In this document: positions 20,082 to 28,853 of the stretch, piece after piece
Layout of the letters: each line of letters begins with the position of its first letter
Position numbering within the stretch: the stretch's first letter is position 1
DNA from: Pirellula sp.
GTDB taxonomy: Bacteria > Planctomycetota > Planctomycetia > Pirellulales > PNKZ01
Reading direction: 5' to 3'
Assembly (NCBI GenBank): GCA_013822735.1
Contig: PNKZ01000015.1
Span: 1 to 64,000 of the forward strand
DNA: 64,000 nt
The notes under the pieces: model-generated
The model's input: the letters and a program-made list of their open reading frames with translations, nothing else
Databases searched by the model: none
Told to the model about the DNA's origin: nothing
Translations under genes and position numbers: made by a program

Positions 20082-21290
20082 TTAGGTGCCGCCGATTGCC
20101 TCTCGCAACTTAGATCGAGCTTCTTCCAGATATATACCTGGTCCCGATTCAGGACGGCCCTTTTCAATCCACAATTCATGTGCAACTCGCCTCGCCTCCT
20201 CTTCAAAAAGCCGAGCTTCCATCACGTCCCGCTTCTCAAGCGTTCCGATGCCCGGGTTTGAATTGAGTACCGAATCTACAAATGCAACTTGCTGAGAATG
20301 GTGCCGACAGTATTGATCAAACCACCAAGATACAAACCGACCGACATTTAAGAAGATTAATGTAACCTTCCATAGCTCGGTGCAGAAAAGCCACGTTAAG
20401 ACTCCTTGTTGGCCCTTTACTTGTTCTAGGCACTTTTCAAACGCTTTCGCACCGTCGCCTCTGTCGGGTTGGTGCGCATACTGCGTATAAATAAAGGCAT
20501 CGAGCAGATCTGCTACAGAGAATTCGAAAGCGCAGTCTCGCGTAAGGAAGCGCGCGTCGGGTGGTCCATTTAAATGCTTGTTGTAATCTTTCCACACCGC
20601 TTTGATCCAATCGCTTCGTGGATGACCCTTCAGAAGCCGGACAATTAATTGGACCGTGTTCTTTAAGTTCCCCCGATCATTCTGCATGTAGAGCCGGCGA
20701 AAAATGGTTACGTGCGAACGAATCTCTTCATCTGATACGGCCGTCTTAAACTCTGGTCGATTGCCACTGGTGAGTGATGCCGTACCAATAAATTGGATCG
20801 TTCCAGGTCCGTCTTTCTTAAAGCTACTGTTCTCAAGTTCCCGAATGTCACGCACAAAGTATGCCAAGATTTCAAGCTCGTCATTTGCCAGTAAATGCGC
20901 AAATGACACCGGTTGCTTTCCCGCCAGCAAGAGGTCAATGTCGTGTTTCCTAAATCCAGGCGGTATGAGTACCGCGTTGGGATTGCCGGTCAACGCTGCC
21001 GACACTTCGGACGACGTTAGCTCTACTCCCTCTTCATCTTCCCAATAGTCTGGAATAAAAGCGGTTCGCCCATCGCTGAACTCAAGAGCATTTTCATCTC
21101 CTTCCGCGAATGGCGAAAAGTGCTTGCGAAATTTCAAGATCTCTCTTGAATTGTGTTTGCCCGCTTTCACCGTCATTTCGATTGCCGAACGGGCGATGGA
21201 GTCTAATTGCGTTGTGTCGCAAACCCGCTGAACTTCGTCACGGCGCGCGCCGTCGCGACCAATGCGAAACACCTTCCAGTAAATCACCAT
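20082..21290 (-). CDS. Hypothetical protein with DUF2934-like C-terminus
   Basis: Continuous 402-aa frame; C-terminal ARRVAHELWIEKGRPESGPGIYLEEARSKLRE resembles DUF2934. Confidence 0.65.
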   Translation of the reverse strand: MVIYWKVFRIGRDGARRDEVQRVCDTTQLDSIARSAIEMTVKAGKHNSREILKFRKHFSPFAEGDENALEFSDGRTAFIPDYWEDEEGVELTSSEVSAALTGNPNAVLIPPGFRKHDIDLLLAGKQPVSFAHLLANDELEILAYFVRDIRELENSSFKKDGPGTIQFIGTASLTSGNRPEFKTAVSDEEIRSHVTIFRRLYMQNDRGNLKNTVQLIVRLLKGHPRSDWIKAVWKDYNKHLNGPPDARFLTRDCAFEFSVADLLDAFIYTQYAHQPDRGDGAKAFEKCLEQVKGQQGVLTWLFCTELWKVTLIFLNVGRFVSWWFDQYCRHHSQQVAFVDSVLNSNPGIGTLEKRDVMEARLFEEEARRVAHELWIEKGRPESGPGIYLEEARSKLREAIGGT

Positions 21291-21354
21291 ATTGTTGCCG
21301 CCTCCGTGGCTTTTTATTCAATAGGAGCGTAAAGCGACTGGATTTGTTAGCGCA

Positions 21355-21475
21355 GGGTGGCACGGACAACATGTTGTCCGTACGCCGAAGGCGCTGAAGG
21401 CCTTGATTTTGCTCTCCAAATTCGAATCGCCTTTTGTCGCTGCGCGACCTGGACAACGAGTTGTCCGGGCCACCC
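21355..21475. repeat. Inverted repeat GGGTGGC...GCCACCC enclosing two GGACAAC-nn-GTTGTCC palindromes
   Basis: GGACAACATGTTGTCC (perfect) and GGACAACGAGTTGTCC read directly. Confidence 0.7.
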
Positions 21476-21490
21476 CTTTCGGCGCTTAGC

Positions 21491-22534
21491 CTACGCCGCT
21501 ACGCCGAGCTTATCCGCCAGCGCTTTGAGTTGGTTCCAGTTGCCGTCGTCGAGCGGGATGCCGTTCTTCGTGCGGTCGGCGCAGACGCGGCGTTCGGGGT
21601 CGCCCGGCAGTAAGATTTCTTTGCAGTCGGCCGAGCGGGGGCAGCCGCGGATGAAGTCGCTCAGTTGATTGACCTCGGCCGCGAAGTGGTCGGTGCCTCC
21701 CATGGCGCCGGGGTTCAGGACCTGCATGAAGACGCAGTTGCCGTTTTGGTTGATCGGCTTCTCGCGGATGGTCACGCCGCCGGAGAGGGCGCCGGCGAAC
21801 ACTTCGATCATGAGCGCCAGGCCGAAGCCCTTGTACGCCTGATTGCCTCCCATCGGCAGAATGGTGCCCGGCGGCGTGCCGTAGAGCGTGTTCGGGTCGT
21901 TCGTCGGCTTGCCGTCGGAATCGAGCAGCCAACCGTCGGGCACGGTTTGGCCGGCGATCTTCTTCACGCGCACTTTGCCTTCGGCCGTGGCGCTGGTGCC
22001 GAAGTCGAGAATGAGCGTGCCGTCTTTGGAAGGGACGCCGATGCCGAGCGGATTGGTGCCCAACCGCGGGGCCGTGCCGCCGGGAGGGGCGACGCGGCGG
22101 GCATGGCCGTGCGTGTTGACCATGATCATGCTCACCATGCCGGCCGAGGCCGCTTGTTCGCAGTATTCGCCGAGCCGGCCGATGTGGCCGCAATGAATGA
22201 GCGTACCGACGCCGACGCCCGTCTTCGTCGCCTTGGCGATGAGCAGGTCCATGAGCTTCCGAGCATGCGATTGGCCGAAGCCCCAATGACCGTCGACCAG
22301 GACGAGCGAATCGGATTCTTTGGTGACCTCGAACTTGGCGCCCGGCACGACTTCTTTCTTGGCGACGCAATCGATGTAGTAGGGGAGCCGCATCACGCCG
22401 TGCGAATCGTGGCCGCAAAGATTGGCTTCGACGAGACTCTTCGCAACCAGCGCGGCTTCCTCCGCGCCGACCCCGCCGGCGATGAGCAGATTGCGCGATA
22501 GATCCGTGAGCTGAGCGGCGGAAAACGTGGGCAT
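21491..22534 (-). CDS. Malate/L-lactate dehydrogenase (Ldh family 2) oxidoreductase
   Basis: GHDSHGVMRLPYYIDCV, VDGHWGFGQSHARKLMDLLIAKA, LGTNPLGIGVPSKDGTLILDFGTSATAEGKVR; start MPTFSAAQL. Confidence 0.92.
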   Translation of the reverse strand: MPTFSAAQLTDLSRNLLIAGGVGAEEAALVAKSLVEANLCGHDSHGVMRLPYYIDCVAKKEVVPGAKFEVTKESDSLVLVDGHWGFGQSHARKLMDLLIAKATKTGVGVGTLIHCGHIGRLGEYCEQAASAGMVSMIMVNTHGHARRVAPPGGTAPRLGTNPLGIGVPSKDGTLILDFGTSATAEGKVRVKKIAGQTVPDGWLLDSDGKPTNDPNTLYGTPPGTILPMGGNQAYKGFGLALMIEVFAGALSGGVTIREKPINQNGNCVFMQVLNPGAMGGTDHFAAEVNQLSDFIRGCPRSADCKEILLPGDPERRVCADRTKNGIPLDDGNWNQLKALADKLGVAA

Positions 22535-22714
22535 GATGGATGGTTTCGGTTGAGCGATAGAGAGAGGAAAGCGAGCCGGGAGCGTAAGCGACCGGAGTCG
22601 AGAAACCATCGATTCTCCGGCGACGCGGCGCGTTTTGCAAGGGATGCACGCGGTTGCGAACCGCACGCGAGATGCTCGCAGCGATTTGATACGATTCGCG
22701 AGCGCAGATGAATT

Positions 22715-22853
22715 CACCACGGAGGCACGGAGGGGAAACAACCGCGATTGCCAATTGGTAATTGCAAAATACAAATTGCTAATTGAAGAGGGGGCGGCGC
22801 GTCTCACTTTTGCCAATTTGCAATTTGCAATTCTCGATTTGCAATTTGCAATC
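22715..22853. repeat. Composite intergenic repeat, copy 2
   Basis: CACCACGGAGGCACGGAG followed by inverted AATTTGCAATTTGCAATTCTC arms, as at 18961-19104. Confidence 0.7.
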
Positions 22854-22910
22854 TTCGCGTGACTTCGCGTCTCTCCGCGCTCTGCGTGGCTGCGCGCGAC
22901 GCTTGCGCTA

Positions 22911-22964
22911 TTTAGCCCGCCGTCGGCGACGGCGGGCCGCCCCCGGTCGCCGACCGGGGGCTAA
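22911..22964. repeat. Double palindrome TTTAGCCCGCCGTCGGCGACGGCGGG / CCCCCGGTCGCCGACCGGGGGCTAA
   Basis: Two adjacent GC-rich palindromes flanked by TTTAGCC/GGCTAA. Confidence 0.85.
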
Positions 22965-24039
22965 CTAACGGTTCCCTTGCTTCCAAGCTGCGGATCGTCG
23001 GCTTGGGGTGGAACATTTGGTGGCTGCTGGCGGAGCGATCGCCGGCGAGTCGGCGTTTGGCGGTGCGAATGACGCCGTCGAGCATTTCGTCCCAGGGCAG
23101 ACCGATGGTCGTGAGATTCAATTGTTCGGCGATCGGGGCATCGTCGAAGCCGACGATCGGCGGCACGCGACGCCGGCGATCGCGACACCAGCCGAGCACG
23201 CCGGCCGCGAGCTGATCGTTGACGCAGAAGATGCCCGAGCGCGCGGAGCGCAGCACTTGCTCGGCCGCGCGATAGCCTTGGTCGTAGAACCAGTTGCCGG
23301 CCGTGACGACTTTCGCCGGCAGCACCGAGAGGAAACCTTCGAGGCGAAGCCGGCTGCGCGGATCGTCGCTCGGTCCGCTGACGGCGACGAACCCGCGACG
23401 TTTGTCGGTGCGATCGCGGAGGATTTGCGCGGCGCAGGCGCCGCCGGAGAAGTCGTCGGTGGAGACGCTGTCGATGTAGAGCGATTCCATGCCCGAGGCG
23501 GGACGATTGTTGATGAGCACGGCCGGGCAACCTTGCACGGCGCACGCGGCGACGACCTGCGGCAGTTCCCAGACGATGGGCAAGCGGTCGGTCGCGAGCG
23601 GGGCCAGTTCTTCGACGAGCGCGAGTTGCGCGTCGATCCGTTCCGCTTCGAGCTTGCGCGTGAGGAGCTCGAGCAACTTCGAGCCGAAGCTCCATTGCTG
23701 CGCGGCCCGGGCATTGAAGAGGAGCTGCGCGCCGATGAGCCGGCGCGTCGCCCCGGGGACATAGGTGCCCGACTGCGGCCGGCGTTCGAGGCGTCCCTCG
23801 TCGCACAGCTCGGCGATGACGCGATGGGCCGTTTGGTAGCTGATGCCGAATTGCTCGGCGACGTCGCGGTTGGAAAGGAATCGATCGCCCGCTCGGTACA
23901 GGCCGTTCTCCAGCCGGTCGAGCAACCGGCGGCGGACTTCGGCGACTTTGTTCGTGCGGCGGAGCGGCAAGGTTCGTGGTTCTTGGTTCAGGGTTCGAGG
24001 TTGCGATTCGGCGATGGTGCGTTCACATCGACCGCGCAA
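22912..24039 (-). CDS. GntR-type wHTH + LacI-like sensor transcriptional regulator (start uncertain)
   Basis: VRRRLLDRLENGLYRAGDRFLSNRDVAEQFGISYQTAHRVIAELCDEGRLERRPQSGTYV plus PBP1-like domain; N-terminal ~30 aa may be non-coding repeat. Confidence 0.88.
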   Translation of the reverse strand: MRGRCERTIAESQPRTLNQEPRTLPLRRTNKVAEVRRRLLDRLENGLYRAGDRFLSNRDVAEQFGISYQTAHRVIAELCDEGRLERRPQSGTYVPGATRRLIGAQLLFNARAAQQWSFGSKLLELLTRKLEAERIDAQLALVEELAPLATDRLPIVWELPQVVAACAVQGCPAVLINNRPASGMESLYIDSVSTDDFSGGACAAQILRDRTDKRRGFVAVSGPSDDPRSRLRLEGFLSVLPAKVVTAGNWFYDQGYRAAEQVLRSARSGIFCVNDQLAAGVLGWCRDRRRRVPPIVGFDDAPIAEQLNLTTIGLPWDEMLDGVIRTAKRRLAGDRSASSHQMFHPKPTIRSLEAREPLVSPRSATGGGPPSPTAG

Positions 24040-24076
24040 GGCGCAAACGGGGCTCGATCTCCAACCAGTATATCAT

Positions 24077-24099
24077 ATCAGTTTACTTGGCAAACTGAT
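24077..24099. promoter_or_regulatory. Candidate regulator operator ATCAGTTT-ACTTGGC-AAACTGAT
   Basis: Perfect 8-bp inverted repeat between divergent regulator and DUF1501 genes. Confidence 0.6.
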
Positions 24100-24246
24100 T
24101 GACTTCGGCCGGCCGGATGTCGATAATCGAACTGTTCGTTCGGAGGGGGCCGTCCTCGCTTTGCATGGCGTGCTGTTTCAGTAGCACCGTGCGGAAGCGA
24201 CACCCCGTGGCACGCTTTACCACAGGGCTCGACGGAGAATATTGCG

Positions 24247-25635
24247 ATGTTGCGGATCACCGGAAACGGCGCGACGCGTACCTGCGACGGACTTAGTCGC
24301 CGCGACTTCTTGCAAGTCGGCACCCTGGGAGCCGTCGGGCTTTCGCTGGCGGACCTCGCTCGCGCCGAGACGGCTGCGAAGAAGGCCGGCCTGAAGAAGC
24401 CCGGCAACGACAAACGCTCCTGCATCATGATCTTCAATCTCGGGGCGCCGAGCCAGATTGATACCTGGGACATGAAGCCGGACGCGCCGAGCGAAATTCG
24501 CGGGCCGTTCAAGCCGATCAGCACGAAGGTGCCCGAGATTCAGATCTCGGAAATCTTTCCGCAGATGGCGCAGCACGCCGATAAGTTTTCGCTCGTCCGC
24601 TCCTGCTACCACACGGCCGCCGCCGTGCACGACACGGGGCATCAGATGATGCAGACCGGTCGGTTGTTTACTGGCGGCATCAATACGCCGCACGCCGGCT
24701 GCGTGACCAGTTACCTGATGGGCCGCCGCACCGACTTGCCGGCCCACGTGATTATCCCCGAGCCGATGGGTCGCACCGGGGGCAACTTGCCGCACGGCCA
24801 AGACGCCGGCTTTCTCGGCAAAGCGCACGACCCGTTCGCGCTGATGGCCGATCCCTCGAAGCCGAATTTCAAAGTGCCCGACCTGTTGCCGCCGGCCGAC
24901 TTAGGCGAAGCGCGGCTCGATCGTCGCCGGCGATTGCGATCGGTGGTCGACGACACGGTGAAGAATTTCGAAGCCACGGCCGACGCGCAATTGCTCGACG
25001 CCGGCTTTGAATCAGCCTTCCGCTTGATGACGAGCGTGCAGGCCCGCGAGGCGTTCGACCTTTCGAAGGAAACGACGAAGACTCGTGAACGCTACGGCAT
25101 GAACCGCTTCGGCCAGAGCTGCCTCTTGGCGCGGCGGCTCATCGAAGCGGGCGTGCGGTTCGTCACGATCAACACGTTCATCACGGTGTTCGACGAAATC
25201 ACCTGGGACATTCACGGCTCGAAGCCGTTCACGTCGATCGAAGGGATGCGCGACATCGTCGCCCCGGCGTACGACCAAGGGTACAGCGCTTTGCTGGAAG
25301 ACTTGACGCAGCGCGGGCTACTCGACGACACGATGGTGTGCAACCTCGCCGAATTTGGCCGGACGCCGCGGATCAACCCCGCCGGCGGCCGCGACCACTG
25401 GCCGCAATGCTGGACGGTGAAATTCGCCGGCGGCGGCGTGCAAGGGGGCCGCGTGGTGGGGCGCAGCGACCAAATCGGCGGCGTGCCGGCCGAGCGCCCG
25501 ATCGATCCGGGCGAGATCGTCGCCACGATCTACAAGAGCCTCGGCTTCGATCTCGAAACACACCTGCCCGGTCCGCAAGGACGTCCGTTCGCACTCGTCG
25601 ATTTCGGTAAACGCGAGATTCACGAGCTGTTTTAA
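24247..25635 (+). CDS. DUF1501 domain protein (Tat signal)
   Basis: LSRRDFLQVGTLGAVGLSL; GAPSQIDTWDMKPDAPSEIRGPFKPI; LAEFGRTPRIN..GRDHW. Confidence 0.95.
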   Translation: MLRITGNGATRTCDGLSRRDFLQVGTLGAVGLSLADLARAETAAKKAGLKKPGNDKRSCIMIFNLGAPSQIDTWDMKPDAPSEIRGPFKPISTKVPEIQISEIFPQMAQHADKFSLVRSCYHTAAAVHDTGHQMMQTGRLFTGGINTPHAGCVTSYLMGRRTDLPAHVIIPEPMGRTGGNLPHGQDAGFLGKAHDPFALMADPSKPNFKVPDLLPPADLGEARLDRRRRLRSVVDDTVKNFEATADAQLLDAGFESAFRLMTSVQAREAFDLSKETTKTRERYGMNRFGQSCLLARRLIEAGVRFVTINTFITVFDEITWDIHGSKPFTSIEGMRDIVAPAYDQGYSALLEDLTQRGLLDDTMVCNLAEFGRTPRINPAGGRDHWPQCWTVKFAGGGVQGGRVVGRSDQIGGVPAERPIDPGEIVATIYKSLGFDLETHLPGPQGRPFALVDFGKREIHELF

Positions 25636-25909
25636 ATGTCACTCCATTAGCAGGCACTCCCAAGAAACTTGCTTGGCTCCCTCTCCCTGGCGCAACGCGC
25701 CGGCGACCGGAGCCGCGAGTTTACAGGGAGAGGACGGGGGTGAGGGACATCGCGAGTTCCATTGCCCTTCACCCTATCCCTCTCCCCGAATTTGCGCCGT
25801 GAAGAACTCTCTGCTCGCTCGTCGGGGAGAGGGGACCAAACTGGTTGATGATGATCTTGTCGTTCGTTGTTGTTCCGAGCGCACGCGCGCTCGGTTTGGA
25901 GCGCCGCCC

Positions 25910-28387
25910 ATGCATACCGTCCGTTTATTACCGCTCGTCGCCTGGGCAATTTTCTGGAATCCCGCTTTTTCATCGGCCGTGGCTCCCGCCGCGCCGGCTT
26001 CGTCGTTAACGATTCTCCCCGGCGACTTCACGCTCTACGGACCGGCTTGTCGACAGTCGCTCGTTGTGGAACGCCGCGCGCAGCACGACTACGTCGGCCA
26101 GATCGCCGCGGACGAAGTCAGTTTTCAATCCGGGGACGAAAAGATCGTGCGCATCGAGAACGGTATGGCGATCCCCGTCGCGGACGGCACGACGACCATC
26201 ACCGCGAATCACGCGAGCGGCACGGCGACAGTGAACGTCAAAGTCGTCGATATGACCAAGCCTTTCACCTGGAGCTTTCGCAACCACGTCGAAAGCGTGC
26301 TTCTCAAATCCGGCTGCACCACCGGGCCTTGCCACGGCGCGCAATCCGGCAAGGGAGGCTTCAAGCTTTCCCTCCGCGGGTACGATCCCGAAGGAGATTT
26401 CGTCGCCCTCACGCGGCAGGCCCGCGGCCGTCGCATTACGCCGACCGATCCCGGCCGGAGCCTGATTCTCACGAAGCCGACCGGCGCCGTCGCCCACAAG
26501 GGCGGGCTCCGCTTCCGCGTCGATTCGCTCGAATACAAAATCCTCGCCGATTGGATCGCGGCGGGCACCCCTGCCCCGAAGCCCGACGATGCCCGCATCG
26601 AACGCATTCAAATCCTGCCGGAGAACGTCGTCCTCAAGAAGAACGAATCCCAGCAGCTCATCGTGCTGGCCCACTTCTCCGACGGCCGTGTGGAAGACGT
26701 CACCCGCTGGACGCTCTTCACCTCGGCCAACGAATCGGCCGTGCAAATCGATCAAACCGGCCTCGCGACGACCGTGGGCTACGGCGAAGGAGCCCTCACC
26801 GCGTGGTATCTGAGCAAGGTCACCACGTCGTCGATCACCGTGCCGATGGCGACCCCCGCGCCCGCAGCGGCCTACAAGAATTCCGCGGACCGCAACTTCA
26901 TCGACCAGCTGGTGATGGGGAAGCTCATGAGCCTCGGCATTCCGCCGTCGCCGCAGAGTACCGACGGCGAATTCATCCGCCGCGTTTATCTCGACACGCT
27001 CGGCATCCTGCCGACGCTCGACGAAACGAAGCAATTCATGGCCGACAAGGCCCCGAATAAACGCGACCTCCTGATCGAAGCGGTCCTCGACCGTCCGGAG
27101 TTCGTCGACTACTGGTCTTACAAATGGTCGGACCTGCTGCTCGTCAACGGCGACAAGCTCGGCTTCGGCAATCGAGACAACGCCAACCAAGCCCTGCTCT
27201 GGTCGTACTACTCCTGGGTTCGCAACCACGTCGAGGCCGATACGCCGTGGGACCTACTGGTCCGCGAGCTGATGACCGCGTCGGGGAGCAACTTGGAAAA
27301 CGGCGCGTCGAACTTTTACTTGCTGCATCAAGACCCGCTCGACATGGCCGAGACCACGACGGTCGCCTTCCTCGGGCTGAATATCAATTGCGCTCGCTGC
27401 CACAACCATCCGCTCGAGAAATGGTCGAACGATCAGTACTACGCGATGGCCAACCTGTTCTCGCGCGTTCGTGTGAAGCAAGACGCGGGCGGGAAGTCGT
27501 CGGTCGTGTATGCCGACGTGTCGGGCGATCTGATCCAACCGCTCACGGGCAAGCCGCGCCCGCCGACGCCGCTCGACGGCACGCCGCTGGCGCTCGACGA
27601 CCCCAAGGATCGTCGCGTTCACCTCGCGGCGTGGCTCACCTCGCCGACGAACCCCTACTTCGCGCGCTCGATCACCAACCGCGTCTGGGCCAACTTCTTC
27701 GGCCGGGGGCTCGTCGAACCGGTCGACGATTTAAGACTCACCAACCCGCCGAGCAACCCGGAGCTCTTGGACGCCGCGGCCAAGTACCTGGTCGATCAGA
27801 AGTTCCAGCTGAAGTCCCTCATGCGGCAGATTTTGCAATCGGCCGCGTATCAACGGAGCAGCATGCCGCTAGCCGCGAACGAACTCGACGATCGGTTCTA
27901 CTCGCGCTACTACCCGAAGCGATTGATGGCGGAAGTGCTGCTCGATGCGGCGTCGAACATCACCGCACAGCCGACGAAGTTCCCCGGCTTCCCTGATGGT
28001 TACCGAGCATTGCAACTGCCGTCGTCGAGCGCGGCTTCGTACTTCTTGTCGACATTCGGCCGTCCCGATCGGCTTGTCACCTGCGCTTGTGAGCGGAGCG
28101 ATCAGCCGACCATGGTACAGGTGCTGCACATCACCAACGGCGACACGGTGAACATGAAGCTCTCGGCGAAGGATAACGCCTTGGGCAAGGCTCTGGCCGC
28201 GGGCAAGAGCGACGCCGAAGTGCTCGACCAATTGTTCCTGCACGCCCTCTCACGCTTGCCGACGGCGGCCGAGAAGGACCGTGTGGTAAAAGAACTCGCC
28301 GCCGCCCAAGGGTACGACAAACGCAAAGCCTGGGAAGACGTGTATTGGAGCGTCCTGAGCAGTAAAGAGTTTTTGTTTAATCACTGA
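25910..28387 (+). CDS. DUF1549/DUF1553 domain protein with Ig-like and heme-binding motifs
   Basis: GCTTGPCHGAQSGKGGFKLSLRGYDPEGDF; NCARCHNHPLEKWSNDQYY; NPYFARSITNRVWANFFGRGLVEPVDD; start MHTVRLL. Confidence 0.94.
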   Translation: MHTVRLLPLVAWAIFWNPAFSSAVAPAAPASSLTILPGDFTLYGPACRQSLVVERRAQHDYVGQIAADEVSFQSGDEKIVRIENGMAIPVADGTTTITANHASGTATVNVKVVDMTKPFTWSFRNHVESVLLKSGCTTGPCHGAQSGKGGFKLSLRGYDPEGDFVALTRQARGRRITPTDPGRSLILTKPTGAVAHKGGLRFRVDSLEYKILADWIAAGTPAPKPDDARIERIQILPENVVLKKNESQQLIVLAHFSDGRVEDVTRWTLFTSANESAVQIDQTGLATTVGYGEGALTAWYLSKVTTSSITVPMATPAPAAAYKNSADRNFIDQLVMGKLMSLGIPPSPQSTDGEFIRRVYLDTLGILPTLDETKQFMADKAPNKRDLLIEAVLDRPEFVDYWSYKWSDLLLVNGDKLGFGNRDNANQALLWSYYSWVRNHVEADTPWDLLVRELMTASGSNLENGASNFYLLHQDPLDMAETTTVAFLGLNINCARCHNHPLEKWSNDQYYAMANLFSRVRVKQDAGGKSSVVYADVSGDLIQPLTGKPRPPTPLDGTPLALDDPKDRRVHLAAWLTSPTNPYFARSITNRVWANFFGRGLVEPVDDLRLTNPPSNPELLDAAAKYLVDQKFQLKSLMRQILQSAAYQRSSMPLAANELDDRFYSRYYPKRLMAEVLLDAASNITAQPTKFPGFPDGYRALQLPSSSAASYFLSTFGRPDRLVTCACERSDQPTMVQVLHITNGDTVNMKLSAKDNALGKALAAGKSDAEVLDQLFLHALSRLPTAAEKDRVVKELAAAQGYDKRKAWEDVYWSVLSSKEFLFNH

Positions 28388-28426
28388 GCAAGCGTGGTGA
28401 GTGGCGAGTGATGCGAGCCGCTGATC

Positions 28427-28813
28427 CTCCCCTCGCCCCTTGCGGGAGAGGGGCCGGGGGTGAGGGGTCGCTTGCCCGAGATCCGGAAAGGGAGATCGGG
28501 GAGTTGAGAAGGGGATGTGGGGGATGAAAACGCTTCGGAAACGAAAGCACCAATCAATCCCCGTTTGGTCCCCTCGCCCCGACGAGCGAGTTTGCAACAA
28601 AGACCAGAACATGATTCGGGGAGAGGGATAGGGTGAGGGGGTAGGAAATGCTGACTGCTGAATGCGGAATGCCGAACAGGCCACGCAGATTCAAAGTCTG
28701 TTCAGCATTCAGCATTCGACTTTCTGCATTGTCTTTCGCCCCTCACCCTATCCCTCTCCCCCGATTCGAGTGCTAACCATCTCCAACGCCGCTCCGGGGG
28801 CGAGGGGACCAAA
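28427..28813. repeat. Cluster of inverted repeats (TTTGGTCCCCTCGCCCC...GGGATAGGGTGAGGGG and its inverted copy)
   Basis: 28563-28641 and 28738-28813 carry mirrored terminal sequences; a related copy lies at about 25765-25851. Confidence 0.7.
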
Positions 28814-28853
28814 CAGAATACTTTCAATTGTCCTGCCAACGACATTGACGACT

